The notes beneath the pieces were generated by a model. The model was not told the DNA's origin, did not search any database, and was given only the letters and a program-made list of their open reading frames with translations. This document shows, piece after piece, positions 28,771-36,951 of a stretch of DNA of 64,000 nucleotides; the first letter of the stretch is position 1, and each line of letters begins with the position of its first letter. The DNA is from Nautilia profundicola AmH (lineage in GTDB: Bacteria; Campylobacterota; Campylobacteria; Campylobacterales; Nautiliaceae): assembly GCF_000021725.1 (NCBI RefSeq), contig NC_012115.1:1-64000 (forward strand). Direction: 5' to 3'. The position numbers were made by a program, and so were the translations under genes.

Positions 28771-28870
28771 ATGGTTAATTAAAGTTAATTGGAGGTTAGT
28801 TAAGGTTAGTTGGTATAAATGTAATAATTTTAATAACTATAAAAACTTAACTAACTAATTTAACAACTCT
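28771..28870. repeat. Intergenic quasi-palindromic GTTAATT/TTAGTTAAGG element (copy 1)
   Basis: Between the ATPase operon and coaE. The left part repeats GTTAATT and GGTTAGTT units (28774-28812). The right part (28831-28869) is rich in the complement, and 28796-28804 TTAGTTAAG pairs with 28846-28854. The exact words GTTAATTAAAGTTA (28774-28787) and TTAGTTAAGGTT (28796-28807) recur, inverted, at 39000-39013 and 38979-38990 with nearly the same spacing, so this is a dispersed element and not chance AT-rich DNA. Confidence 0.7.
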
Positions 28871-29440
28871 TTATAGCTCTTTTATAAACTTTTCTATCTC
28901 TTTTTGAAGGTGCTTCAAGTCTTTTGAGTTATCGATTACGAAGTCTGCTTTTTGTTTTTTAATTTCAATATCGAGCTGGTTGTTAAGAATTGAAAGCGCT
29001 TCTTTTTCACTTACGTCATCCCTTTGCATCACTCTTTTTACCTGCAGTTCTTTCGGGGCGTAGATTACAAGGACTTTATCAAATTCCGGGTAGTTTTGTT
29101 TTTCGAAATAAAGCGGCAGGTCCACAAAATATTTAACGCCATCTTTTTCATATTTTTCGGCGAAATTTATTACTCTTTTTCTAACTTCCGGCAAAATGAT
29201 GTTTTCGAGAGTTTTTAGTTTTTCTTTGTCGTTAAATACTATGCTTCTAAGCTCTTTTCTGTCGGTTGTGCCGAAAATTTCTTTTATTTTGTTTTTTTGT
29301 TCTTCAAAAACCTCTTTGCTTATTTCGTCCGCGTCTATTATTTTGTAGCCGAACATTTTTAAAAAGGAAGCGACGGTGCTTTTGCCCGTGCCTATGCCGC
29401 CTGTGAGTACTATTGCGTTAGAAAATTTTTCACTTTTCAC
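28871..29440 (-). CDS. coaE: Dephospho-CoA kinase
   Basis: 189-residue P-loop kinase that phosphorylates dephospho-CoA in the last step of CoA synthesis. Walker A is TGGIGTGKST (about 14-23); IIDADEISKEV and the LID region with VMQRDDVSEKEA follow. The GTG start at 29440 lies inside a fourfold AAGTGAA heptamer array that runs from the stop codon of the previous gene into this one, so the first residues (MKSEKF) are repeat-derived. No separate Shine-Dalgarno sequence is visible. Length is normal (about 190-200). Confidence 0.93.
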   Translation of the reverse strand: MKSEKFSNAIVLTGGIGTGKSTVASFLKMFGYKIIDADEISKEVFEEQKNKIKEIFGTTDRKELRSIVFNDKEKLKTLENIILPEVRKRVINFAEKYEKDGVKYFVDLPLYFEKQNYPEFDKVLVIYAPKELQVKRVMQRDDVSEKEALSILNNQLDIEIKKQKADFVIDNSKDLKHLQKEIEKFIKEL

Positions 29441-29456
29441 TTTACACTTTTCACTT
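29429..29456. repeat. AAGTGAA heptamer array at the coaE start
   Basis: Four tandem 7-base units on the minus strand (AAGTGAA, AAGTGTA, AAGTGAA, AAGTGAA) spanning the stop codon of the SpeE-like gene and the coaE GTG. Two other arrays of the same unit lie in queH and rnhB. Confidence 0.85.
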
Positions 29457-29955
29457 ATAATTTAATTACGTCTTTGATATTTTCAAAAATATACTTAGGA
29501 AGTACAAAACTTGCAAGATGAATGTCTGTGTGGTAATAGTGGGTGTTTTCAACGAAATCGCTTCTATGTCTGATAAGATCCGCTGTCGGGTGAATCTCTT
29601 TGCTTGCGAATACAAGTGCTTTTCTTGAACCGTCATCTTCAATGAAATAATACGGCATTACGATATAAAACAATTTGCTCAAATTCGCAAAAAGATCCCT
29701 GTCTTCAAGTGATGCGGCAGTTGTGATATATATGCCTTTGTCATTTAGTTTTTCATAAATTTTAATCAAATCACCGGGTTTTTCGTCAATAATAAGATCA
29801 TATTTTTCCTGAGTGTCTTCATTGTAAACTTCAAACTTTTTAGTAAGAATTTTATTAAATTCGTCGTTTAGTATATTTGGTACCAAAAATTTATCACCGG
29901 CTTCCTGGGTACAAGCTCCCACAAGTGCCATCATCTCTTTTTGAGTTTGAGTCAT
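29455..29955 (-). CDS. Shortened spermidine-synthase-like protein
   Basis: 166 residues that align, from memory, with roughly the last 165 residues of the 262-residue Helicobacter pylori SpeE: ALVGACTQ near the start, YDLIIDEKPGD, GIYITTAASL and the end ADLIRHRSDF...YYHTDIHLASFVLPKYI. The N-terminal beta-barrel tetramerisation domain is absent, with an in-frame start and no sign of decay, so this is probably a stable short form. In the family the product is an aminopropyltransferase or decarboxy-SAM-using enzyme; whether activity is kept is unknown. The stop codon lies in the coaE heptamer array. Confidence 0.7.
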   Translation of the reverse strand: MTQTQKEMMALVGACTQEAGDKFLVPNILNDEFNKILTKKFEVYNEDTQEKYDLIIDEKPGDLIKIYEKLNDKGIYITTAASLEDRDLFANLSKLFYIVMPYYFIEDDGSRKALVFASKEIHPTADLIRHRSDFVENTHYYHTDIHLASFVLPKYIFENIKDVIKL

Positions 29956-29975
29956 TAGAATCCTTTTTTTGGCTT

Positions 29976-30019
29976 AATATATCAAAAAAATTTGAAATTG
30001 CAAAAAAATTTGATATATT
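29976..30019. promoter_or_regulatory. Inverted repeat in a divergent promoter
   Basis: AATATATCAAA (29976-29986) and its exact complement TTTGATATATT (30009-30019) are separated by 22 AT-rich bases between the SpeE-like gene (leftward) and a small gene (rightward). Each arm contains a TATATT-like -10 reading toward its gene, so the symmetry may simply be two mirrored promoters, or an operator shared by both. Confidence 0.45.
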
Positions 30020-30049
30020 TCGGACAAAATTTATCTCAAAGGAGCAAAA

Positions 30050-30268
30050 ATGTACAAAGTTGATGTTGAAAAACAATGTGGATGTATCAAAAAAAGCGAT
30101 CTTGAGTTTCCAAAAACATTTGAATCAAAAGAAGAAGCCGAATGGGAAGCACTTAAAATAGCAAACTATATGAATGGAAACTTCTGTAAAAAACACAGAT
30201 TTTTCGTAAATGAAGAAGGTGATACATTTAGAATTTATGTAGAACTTTCATGCCCGAGCATTAGCTAA
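30050..30268 (+). CDS. Small conserved cysteine-containing protein
   Basis: 72 residues, probably cytoplasmic. It has Cys at 10 and 12 (QCGCIKK), Cys46 and Cys69 (LSCPSIS), and a beta-alpha-beta pattern with a central helix (SKEEAEWEALKIANYM). The four Cys could bind a metal, but spacing matches no family known to me. AAAGGAG precedes the ATG at a good distance. It is divergent from the SpeE-like gene across an inverted repeat. Similar small proteins seem common in Campylobacterota; function unknown. Confidence 0.75.
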   Translation: MYKVDVEKQCGCIKKSDLEFPKTFESKEEAEWEALKIANYMNGNFCKKHRFFVNEEGDTFRIYVELSCPSIS

Positions 30269-30318
30269 GGGTTGAAAACTCTCTCCTTTTTTTATATTAT
30301 CTCCTAAAAAGGCTTTTT

Positions 30319-31452
30319 ATGATTGCCCATCTTTGCTGCAGCGTTGATGCCGGGTATTTTTTGAAAAAATTAAAAGAAGATTTCCCGGATGAGAAAATAA
30401 CAGGTTTTTTTTACGACCCCAATATCCATCCTTACAGCGAATTTAAACTAAGATCTTTAGATACCGAAAGGATATGCAGGAAACTCGGAATCGAATACGT
30501 TGAGGGCGAATATGATTACGAAAGCTGGCTTAAAGCAGTAAAAGGCAAAGAAAACGAACCCGAAAAGGGTGTAAGGTGCTCTATATGTTTTGACCATTCA
30601 TTGGAAGCCACCGCCGAGTTCGCATTAAAAAACGGCGATGATAAAATAACCACTTCGCTTCTGATGTCGCCTATGAAGTCCCAGGAGCAGTTAAATTCTA
30701 TAGGAAAAGTGATAAAAAGAAAGTACGGCATCGACTTTTACGCACCCGATTACCGTAAAAAGGGAGGAACCCAGGCACAGCAGATATATGCGAAAGAAAC
30801 CCAGATGTACAGGCAGGACTACTGCGGGTGCATTTACGGAATCTGGCAGCAAAAGCAGGATCAGGAGATTATAGACGAGCTGTTAAGCCCTGTAACGAGG
30901 CAGATTCTTCCCGCAAGCATAGAAGAGAGGCTTGAGATTTATAAAAAAAGGCTCGAATATGAAGATGAGGGGAGTGAATATAAAATAATCAAAGAAAATT
31001 TCCTAAACTACAGACTGCTAAGAGGCAGTGTAAAATTTAAAGTGAAAAGTGAAAAGTGTAAAACGGAAAATCCGGGGCAGACTTTTGGGGGTGCAAAGGG
31101 AAAATGGGAAATCGAGGATAGTTATATTCTGTTTTATTCGTATCTTCAAAGGCCGGCAAGGGGAAGGATTGATTTTGTAAAAGACGGAATCGGATATTTC
31201 AACAGAATGCAGATAATTTTTGTGGAAATTACCAAATTTAATGAAATTTTAAATAAAAAATATCAAAATGTTAAAGAAATAACCAAAAGCCCTCCGAGTA
31301 TTGAAGAAGAGGTTGAGTTTAGGGAAAAAATAACCAATACTAAATATTCTTTATCACCTATAATTATCGTAGATGAGATAAAAGAAAAGTATGAAGTCGA
31401 TATTGAGGCTAAAGTATACCCCGATATAAGAGAAATTTTGATAAAATTTTAA
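30319..31452 (+). CDS. queH: Epoxyqueuosine reductase QueH with long C-terminal extension
   Basis: 377 residues. The N-terminal 180 or so are the QueH/DUF208 domain, which reduces epoxyqueuosine in tRNA to queuosine with an iron-sulfur cluster: Cys6-Cys7 (HLCCS), Cys87 and Cys90 (RCSICFDHS), Cys169 and Cys171 (DYCGCIYG). Many QueH proteins stop near 200 residues; the roughly 190-residue extension here has no motif known to me. An AAGTGAA heptamer array (31040-31060) is translated inside the extension as KVKSEKC. Complements queF at 4.9 kb. Confidence 0.88.
   Translation: MIAHLCCSVDAGYFLKKLKEDFPDEKITGFFYDPNIHPYSEFKLRSLDTERICRKLGIEYVEGEYDYESWLKAVKGKENEPEKGVRCSICFDHSLEATAEFALKNGDDKITTSLLMSPMKSQEQLNSIGKVIKRKYGIDFYAPDYRKKGGTQAQQIYAKETQMYRQDYCGCIYGIWQQKQDQEIIDELLSPVTRQILPASIEERLEIYKKRLEYEDEGSEYKIIKENFLNYRLLRGSVKFKVKSEKCKTENPGQTFGGAKGKWEIEDSYILFYSYLQRPARGRIDFVKDGIGYFNRMQIIFVEITKFNEILNKKYQNVKEITKSPPSIEEEVEFREKITNTKYSLSPIIIVDEIKEKYEVDIEAKVYPDIREILIKF
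31040..31060 (+). repeat. AAGTGAA heptamer array inside queH
   Basis: Three tandem 7-base units (AAGTGAA, AAGTGAA, AAGTGTA), 21 bases in total, translated in frame as part of KVKSEKC. The same peptide is encoded by the array in rnhB. Confidence 0.85.
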
Positions 31453-31468
31453 TAAAAAAGGATTATAT

Positions 31469-31909
31469 ATGGTTTATGATATTAATCAGATTCAAGAGAT
31501 GCTTCCTCACAGATATCCGTTTTTACTTGTTGACAGAATTACGGATGTAAAAGAGGGTGAGTATGTTGAGGGGTATTTGAATATTTCTATTACAAACCAG
31601 GTGTTCCAGGGGCATTTTCCGGGGCATCCTATTTATCCGGGTGTATTAATCATCGAAGGTATGGCGCAAACAGGAGCGATTTTACCGTTTACGGTAATGA
31701 GCAAAGAAGAACTGAACGATAAAGTTGTATATTTTATGAGCATTGACAAAGCGAAATTCAGAAAGCCTGTACTTCCTGGAGACAAACTTGTATATAAAAT
31801 TTCGACAATTAAGCACAGAGGTAAAATCTGGCAGCTAAAAGGTGAAGCGTATGTTGACGGAGAGCTTGTAAGCGAAGCTGAACTTAAAGCCATGATTATG
31901 GACAAATAA
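31469..31909 (+). CDS. fabZ: 3-hydroxyacyl-ACP dehydratase FabZ
   Basis: 146-residue hot-dog-fold dehydratase of type II fatty-acid synthesis. The catalytic His is His49 in the QGHFPGHP motif and the acid is Glu63 in IIEGMAQTG. The opening [19 protein letters not shown] is the family signature. It begins the block fabZ-lpxA-clpX-mreB-mreC, an order I recall from Campylobacter jejuni. AAAAAAGG precedes the ATG. Confidence 0.97.
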   Translation: MVYDINQIQEMLPHRYPFLLVDRITDVKEGEYVEGYLNISITNQVFQGHFPGHPIYPGVLIIEGMAQTGAILPFTVMSKEELNDKVVYFMSIDKAKFRKPVLPGDKLVYKISTIKHRGKIWQLKGEAYVDGELVSEAELKAMIMDK

Positions 31910-31925
31910 AACAAATGGAAAAACT

Positions 31926-32705
31926 ATGGAAAATATAAGCGAAAAAGCAATAATAAAAGGCAAAATAGGCAAAAACTGTAAAATAGGCGAGGGTGTTATA
32001 ATTGACGAAAACGTTGTAATAGGCGATAACAACATAATCGATCCGTATACAATTATTACGGGATATACGACAATAGGAGACAATAACCACATCTATTCGC
32101 ATGCGGTACTCGGAAGCGAACCTCAGGATTTGAAATATCACGGTGAAAAAACTGAACTTATTATCGGTAACAATAATAAAATCAGAGAATTTACGTTAAT
32201 AAATCCCGGAACCGAAGGAGGGGGAGCCGTAACCAAAATAGGCGATAACAACCTGCTTATGGGATACGTGCACGTTGCACACGACGTAATAATCGCAAAT
32301 AACTGTATTTTGGCAAATGCAGCAACGCTTGCGGGACATGTGGAGCTTGAAGATTATGTTGTAATAGGCGGAATGACACCTGTTCATCAGTTTGTAAAAA
32401 TAGGTGCACATGCAATGATAGGCGGTGCAAGCGCGGTGGCTCAGGACATTCCTCCGTTTACCATAGCCGAAGGTAACAGGGCGAAATTAAGAGGCCTTAA
32501 CTTAACGGGACTTAGAAGAAGATTCCAAAACAGAAGCGACATAGACGCCATTAAAAAAGCGTACAAAGAGCTGTTTGAGAGCGGAAAGCCTCTTAAAGAC
32601 ACGGCAAAAGAGATACTTGAGAGTACAGACAACGAATATGTAAAACATTTATGCGAATTCGTATTAAATTCAAAAAGGGGAATACCATATGATAGAAAAG
32701 TGTAG
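31926..32705 (+). CDS. lpxA: UDP-N-acetylglucosamine acyltransferase LpxA
   Basis: 259-residue first enzyme of lipid A synthesis, which transfers a 3-hydroxyacyl chain from ACP to UDP-GlcNAc. The left-handed beta helix is clear from the hexapeptide repeats (IGDNN, IGEGV, IGDNNH), with VAHDV holding the catalytic His and a C-terminal helical domain ([20 protein letters not shown]). Follows fabZ by 16 bases and overlaps clpX by 17, so translation of the two is likely coupled. Confidence 0.96.
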   Translation: MENISEKAIIKGKIGKNCKIGEGVIIDENVVIGDNNIIDPYTIITGYTTIGDNNHIYSHAVLGSEPQDLKYHGEKTELIIGNNNKIREFTLINPGTEGGGAVTKIGDNNLLMGYVHVAHDVIIANNCILANAATLAGHVELEDYVVIGGMTPVHQFVKIGAHAMIGGASAVAQDIPPFTIAEGNRAKLRGLNLTGLRRRFQNRSDIDAIKKAYKELFESGKPLKDTAKEILESTDNEYVKHLCEFVLNSKRGIPYDRKV

Positions 32706-33912
32706 TTTCTGCGGAAGTCTTGAAACGGAAGACAATCCGCTATTAGCGGCGCCTGATGACAAAGCCTTTATATGTAAAAACTGTGTACTTACGGCTTATG
32801 AAATCATTATGGGTGCGGCTGAAAAGAAAAAAGATAAAAAAGAACCGGCTGATATAAACCTGCTGACTCCAAAAGCGATAAAAGCGCATCTGGATGAATA
32901 TGTTATCGGACAGGAAAGAGCCAAAAAAATTATTTCGGTTGCGGTTTACAACCACTATAAAAGAATACTTTTCGGAGCTAAAAGCGACGTTGAGATTCAA
33001 AAATCAAACATCCTGATGATAGGACCGACAGGAAGCGGTAAAACGTTAATAGCAAGAACGCTTGCAAAACTTCTTGATGTTCCTTTGGCAATAGCTGATG
33101 CCACTTCGTTAACGGAAGCCGGATATGTGGGAGAGGACGTTGAAAACGTACTTTTAAAACTGATCCAGGCGGCTGACTGGGACATAGAAAAAGCGCAAAG
33201 AGGGATTGTGTTTATCGACGAAATCGATAAAATTAGCAGACTCTCCGAAAACAGATCCATTACAAGGGATGTCAGCGGCGAGGGTGTTCAGCAGGCGCTT
33301 TTAAAAATTATAGAAGGTTCAATCGTTAACGTTCCGCCTCAGGGAGGAAGAAAACATCCGAATCAGGAATTTATACAGATTGACACTTCAAATATCCTCT
33401 TTATATGCGGAGGTGCGTTTGACGGACTTGAGGAGATTATCCAAAAAAGACTTGAGGGCGCTACTGTAGGATTTTTGGGTAAAACAAAAGAAAAACTGAC
33501 AAAAGACGATATTTTCGCACTTGTGGAGCCTGAAGATCTTGTTAAGTACGGGCTTATTCCTGAACTGATAGGAAGACTTCCTGTAATTGCGACATTAAGA
33601 GAGCTTGGAAGAGACGATTTAATAAGAGTCCTCACAGAGCCGAAAGACGCTCTTATCAAGCAGTATCAGGCGTTATTTAAACTTGACGATGTCGAGCTTG
33701 AATTTGAAAGAGAAGCTCTTGAGGCGATTGCCGATAAAGCCATTAAAAGAGGTACGGGAGCAAGGGGTCTTAGAGCTATTCTGGAAGAAGCCATGGTTGA
33801 TATTATGTTTAATCTGCCTGAATACAGAGGATATAAGATAATAATCACAAAAGACGTAATAGAAAATAAAGCCGAGCCAATACTTATAAAAAAGGAAGAA
33901 AATGCTAAATAA
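32689..33912 (+). CDS. clpX: ATP-dependent Clp protease ATPase subunit ClpX
   Basis: 407-residue AAA+ unfoldase that feeds ClpP. Zinc-binding domain with Cys5, Cys8, Cys29 and Cys32 (CSFC...CKNC), Walker A GPTGSGKT (112-119), Walker [11 protein letters not shown], pore and RKH-type loops, and the sensor-2 region [10 protein letters not shown]. The ATG has AGGGGAA upstream. It overlaps lpxA and mreB, fitting one polycistronic message. Confidence 0.97.
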   Translation: MIEKCSFCGSLETEDNPLLAAPDDKAFICKNCVLTAYEIIMGAAEKKKDKKEPADINLLTPKAIKAHLDEYVIGQERAKKIISVAVYNHYKRILFGAKSDVEIQKSNILMIGPTGSGKTLIARTLAKLLDVPLAIADATSLTEAGYVGEDVENVLLKLIQAADWDIEKAQRGIVFIDEIDKISRLSENRSITRDVSGEGVQQALLKIIEGSIVNVPPQGGRKHPNQEFIQIDTSNILFICGGAFDGLEEIIQKRLEGATVGFLGKTKEKLTKDDIFALVEPEDLVKYGLIPELIGRLPVIATLRELGRDDLIRVLTEPKDALIKQYQALFKLDDVELEFEREALEAIADKAIKRGTGARGLRAILEEAMVDIMFNLPEYRGYKIIITKDVIENKAEPILIKKEENAK

Positions 33913-34927
33913 ACTACTTGGACTTTTCAGTAACGATTTGGCAATAGATTTAGGAACTGCCAATACATTAGTAAGCGTAAAAGGTAAAGGTATAATTATC
34001 AATGAGCCAAGCGTTGTTGCCATTAAAGACGATAAACACAAAAAAAAGGTTCTTGCTGTAGGTAAAGCTGCAAAAGAAATGGTAGGTAAAACACCTAAAA
34101 ACATTATCGCAATCCGTCCTATGAAAAACGGGGTTATTGCGGATTTCAGCGTAACTGAAGAGATGATAAGATACTTTATTCAAAAAGTGCACAACAGAAA
34201 AGGTTTGATTAGACCGAGAATAGTTATATGTGTTCCTTACGGACTTACTCAGGTTGAAAGAAAAGCGGTAAAAGAATCCGCTATGAGTGCGGGAGCAAGA
34301 GAAGTGTATCTTATTGAAGAGCCTATGGCTGCTGCAATCGGAGCAGGGCTTCCTGTAAAAGAACCTCAAGGAAGCATGGTTATCGATATCGGTGGAGGTA
34401 CTACCGAAATCGGTGTAATTTCGCTCGGCGGACTTGTTGTAAGTAAATCTATAAGAGTTGCCGGAGATAAATTTGATAAAAGTATAATTGATTATATAAA
34501 TAGAAAATATAACCTGATTATCGGAGAAAGAGTAGCCGAAGAGATTAAAATGGAAATCGGAAGCGCAGTCAAACTTGAAGAAGAACTTAAAATGGCTGTT
34601 CAGGGTAAAAACAGAATTTCAGGACTTCTTGAAACGATTACCGTAACAAGTGAAGACATAAGAGAGGCTCTAAAAGAACCTGTAAAAGAAATAGGTGAAG
34701 CTGTTAAACAGGTGCTCGAGGAAACTCCTGCGGATCTTGCGGGAGACATTGTTGAAAACGGAATTGTTTTAACAGGTGGTGGGGCTCTTCTTAAAGGGCT
34801 TGATAAATATTTAAGCGATCTTGTATTACTGCCTGTATATATTGCCGAAGAGCCGCTTTTGGCTGTTGCAAAAGGAACGGGTAAAGTATTAGATGAAATA
34901 GAGATTTTAGCAACGCTTGATGAGTAG
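33902..34927 (+). CDS. mreB: Rod-shape determining protein MreB
   Basis: 341-residue bacterial actin that guides lateral peptidoglycan synthesis. ATP-binding motifs include DLGTANTLV near the start, [13 protein letters not shown] (phosphate 2) and GGALLKGLD (adenosine). Starts within clpX, with AAGGAAG upstream, and overlaps mreC by 8 bases. Length and motifs are normal. Indicates a rod-shaped cell. Confidence 0.97.
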   Translation: MLNKLLGLFSNDLAIDLGTANTLVSVKGKGIIINEPSVVAIKDDKHKKKVLAVGKAAKEMVGKTPKNIIAIRPMKNGVIADFSVTEEMIRYFIQKVHNRKGLIRPRIVICVPYGLTQVERKAVKESAMSAGAREVYLIEEPMAAAIGAGLPVKEPQGSMVIDIGGGTTEIGVISLGGLVVSKSIRVAGDKFDKSIIDYINRKYNLIIGERVAEEIKMEIGSAVKLEEELKMAVQGKNRISGLLETITVTSEDIREALKEPVKEIGEAVKQVLEETPADLAGDIVENGIVLTGGGALLKGLDKYLSDLVLLPVYIAEEPLLAVAKGTGKVLDEIEILATLDE

Positions 34928-35675
34928 ACGGTTATTATTAATATTAAGTATTGTAATAGTACTTTTTTTTCAGATACCTGTTATTAAAAAATATACGTTG
35001 GAGAGTGCCAATTCTCTGAAGAATTCTTTTTCTTCCCTTTTAACTACATGGAAAGAGATATATGAAGAGTATATTGACCAAAAAGACACTTTGCAAAAAC
35101 TCTTAATAGAAAACAGGTTTTTAAAAGATGAAATACAAAAAATAGCAGTCAAATATGCAACATGTAAAGATTTAAAATATTTTAAAAATTTAAATATTCC
35201 CAATGTAGTTTTTACTCAGGTTATATCCTATGCAAAACTTCCGGATTTTACTGAAGTATATATCAATTACGATAAACCTTTCACTACTCCGAGAGGACTT
35301 GTTTATAATAATCTGGCAGCTGGGATAGCTGTAAAACATTATTCAAATTATTCACTGGCGCTTTTAAATTCAAACGAAAAAACATCATATACCGTGTATA
35401 TAGGAAAAGATAAAATCCCGGGAATTTTTTACGGGAAAATAAATACAATAAAATATATTCCGAAATTTAAAAAAATAAATATAGGGGATTTGGTAATAAC
35501 AAGCGGTCTTGACGGTGTATTTTATCAGGGTGCAAAAGTAGGTGAAATTACGGAAGTAAAAGAGAAAAAACTTTATAAAGAGGCAAAAGTTAAGTTATTT
35601 TATAATGATTTGCATCCTGAATTTTTTTATGTTGTTCAAACTCCTTTGGAAAAAATACAAAAAAATAAAAAATAA
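34920..35675 (+). CDS. mreC: Rod-shape determining protein MreC
   Basis: 251-residue bitopic protein linking MreB to the periplasmic elongation machinery. It has one N-terminal membrane helix (about 4-20), a coiled coil (about 40-75) and a beta-rich periplasmic part with VITSGLDGVFYQGAKVGEIT, the usual MreC motif. ATG at 34920 lies in the mreB stop region; the TTG three bases earlier is less likely. No ribosome site is visible, so translation depends on mreB. Confidence 0.92.
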   Translation: MSRRLLLILSIVIVLFFQIPVIKKYTLESANSLKNSFSSLLTTWKEIYEEYIDQKDTLQKLLIENRFLKDEIQKIAVKYATCKDLKYFKNLNIPNVVFTQVISYAKLPDFTEVYINYDKPFTTPRGLVYNNLAAGIAVKHYSNYSLALLNSNEKTSYTVYIGKDKIPGIFYGKINTIKYIPKFKKINIGDLVITSGLDGVFYQGAKVGEITEVKEKKLYKEAKVKLFYNDLHPEFFYVVQTPLEKIQKNKK

Positions 35676-35702
35676 AGATATAATAAAAAAAAAGGAGTTG
35701 TA

Positions 35703-36248
35703 ATGGATACTCAGAATATTGAAAACACGCTAAAAAAAATGGGGCTTGTGCTTGAAAAACTTGTGCAAAAAGTAGACGAGCTTGATAAAAGAGTTAGCAA
35801 GCTTGAAGAAAGCAGCGGCTCAAAAAAGTTCTCAAGCGAGGATCTCAAAGCTCCTCAGAATCAAAAGAATTCGACTTCAAACGTTTCATCAAGTGGCTTT
35901 GGAGGTAGTTTTTTAGGGTCACTCGCAGGTGCAATAGCAGGAATGGGGCTATATAATCTACTTTTTAACCATAACGTTTCACCAGTACAGATGGGTGAAA
36001 GTTTAGGTATGGAAAGTAATGAAATAAATGAAGTTTTACAAAATGATTTAAGTGAAATTGACTCTAAACTTGATGAGATTGATTCCAAACTTGAAGAACT
36101 TGACGCTAAAATTGATGATGTATCGGCAGATTTGGATGAAGATGTTATGACGAGTGAATATTTTGAAAGCTATGAAGATGAAATAGCTGATAATGATTTT
36201 GAGGGAGGATTTGACGATTTTGAAGGGTTGGATGATTTTGACGTTTAA
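35703..36248 (+). CDS. Acidic coiled-coil protein with a glycine-rich hydrophobic core
   Basis: 181 residues, not recognised. An N-terminal coiled coil (about 10-38) is followed by a Ser/Lys/Gln-rich linker and a glycine-rich hydrophobic stretch (about 66-88, FGGSFLGSLAGAIAGMGL) that could be membrane-inserted. Next is a second coiled coil with the repeated DSKLDEIDSKLEELDAK pattern, then a very acidic tail rich in Asp, Glu and Phe. Its good AAAGGAG site 28 bases after mreC suggests the same operon. The tail resembles charge-based binding modules. Function unknown. Confidence 0.65.
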   Translation: MDTQNIENTLKKMGLVLEKLVQKVDELDKRVSKLEESSGSKKFSSEDLKAPQNQKNSTSNVSSSGFGGSFLGSLAGAIAGMGLYNLLFNHNVSPVQMGESLGMESNEINEVLQNDLSEIDSKLDEIDSKLEELDAKIDDVSADLDEDVMTSEYFESYEDEIADNDFEGGFDDFEGLDDFDV

Positions 36249-36943
36249 TAAACCTCGCAAATTATCTCTTTAACTCCCTTTTTTTCTTGAATTTCCAATA
36301 CTTTTATATCTTCAAAAGGAATTTTAAGTACTTCTTCTAATGTACTTGGCTTGTGCTTTGCAATAATTGCCGTAAGCTTTCCTCTGTACGCTTTGGCAAA
36401 ATGGCTTACAACTTTGCCGTTTTTGATAAATTTAAACGTAATAGCATTTTTCGGTTTATATATTTTTTCGTAAAACTTTGCCCTTAAGTCAATAAACGGT
36501 TCGGTTTCGTTTATTTTTTCAAGTATTGGTGCAAACACATTATGATGGTATGAATAAATATCAAATCCGGGTTTGGCCCCTTGTTTTAGTGTATAGTGTG
36601 GAATTAAATCTCCTGCACTTATTACACCGAAAAGATTTGAAAAAATATACACGTTTTCATCTATCCATTTTTGCGAATCTTCATCAAGTACGTTGTATTT
36701 TAAATGATCAAACGCAACTCCGCTATATCTTAAAACCGCTTTTTTAGTTGGGCGTGTAAAAACAGATGTTTTATCGTCTCCGAAATTTTTAATATCATTG
36801 GTTGTTTTTAAAAATTCATCGTATTTTCTAACAGCCTCTATTCTTTTTTCATAAATTTCAGGAAAGATAAAACTTTTTTTTGAAATGGGAGGATTATCTC
36901 CCCCCAGTGTTTTTCTTTCACTCGGTGCAAGAAGTATTTTCAT
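36245..36943 (-). CDS. yaaA: YaaA/DUF328 (UPF0246) family protein
   Basis: 232 residues matching YaaA, a protein that limits peroxide damage and intracellular iron in E. coli and binds nucleic acid. The N-terminal KILLAPSERKT corresponds to the family KILISPAKT, and the segments NLFGVISAGDLIPHY and VVSHFAKAYRGKL are conserved in position. It ends convergently with the acidic coiled-coil gene and follows htrA on the same strand after 8 bases. Function in this bacterium is inferred from the family. Confidence 0.85.
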   Translation of the reverse strand: MKILLAPSERKTLGGDNPPISKKSFIFPEIYEKRIEAVRKYDEFLKTTNDIKNFGDDKTSVFTRPTKKAVLRYSGVAFDHLKYNVLDEDSQKWIDENVYIFSNLFGVISAGDLIPHYTLKQGAKPGFDIYSYHHNVFAPILEKINETEPFIDLRAKFYEKIYKPKNAITFKFIKNGKVVSHFAKAYRGKLTAIIAKHKPSTLEEVLKIPFEDIKVLEIQEKKGVKEIICEVY

Positions 36944-36951
36944 TTTATTCC

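Noticed and set aside
28771-28870. Riboswitch or rRNA-like RNA in the gap
   Set aside because: Sequence consists of short repeated units without conserved aptamer features.
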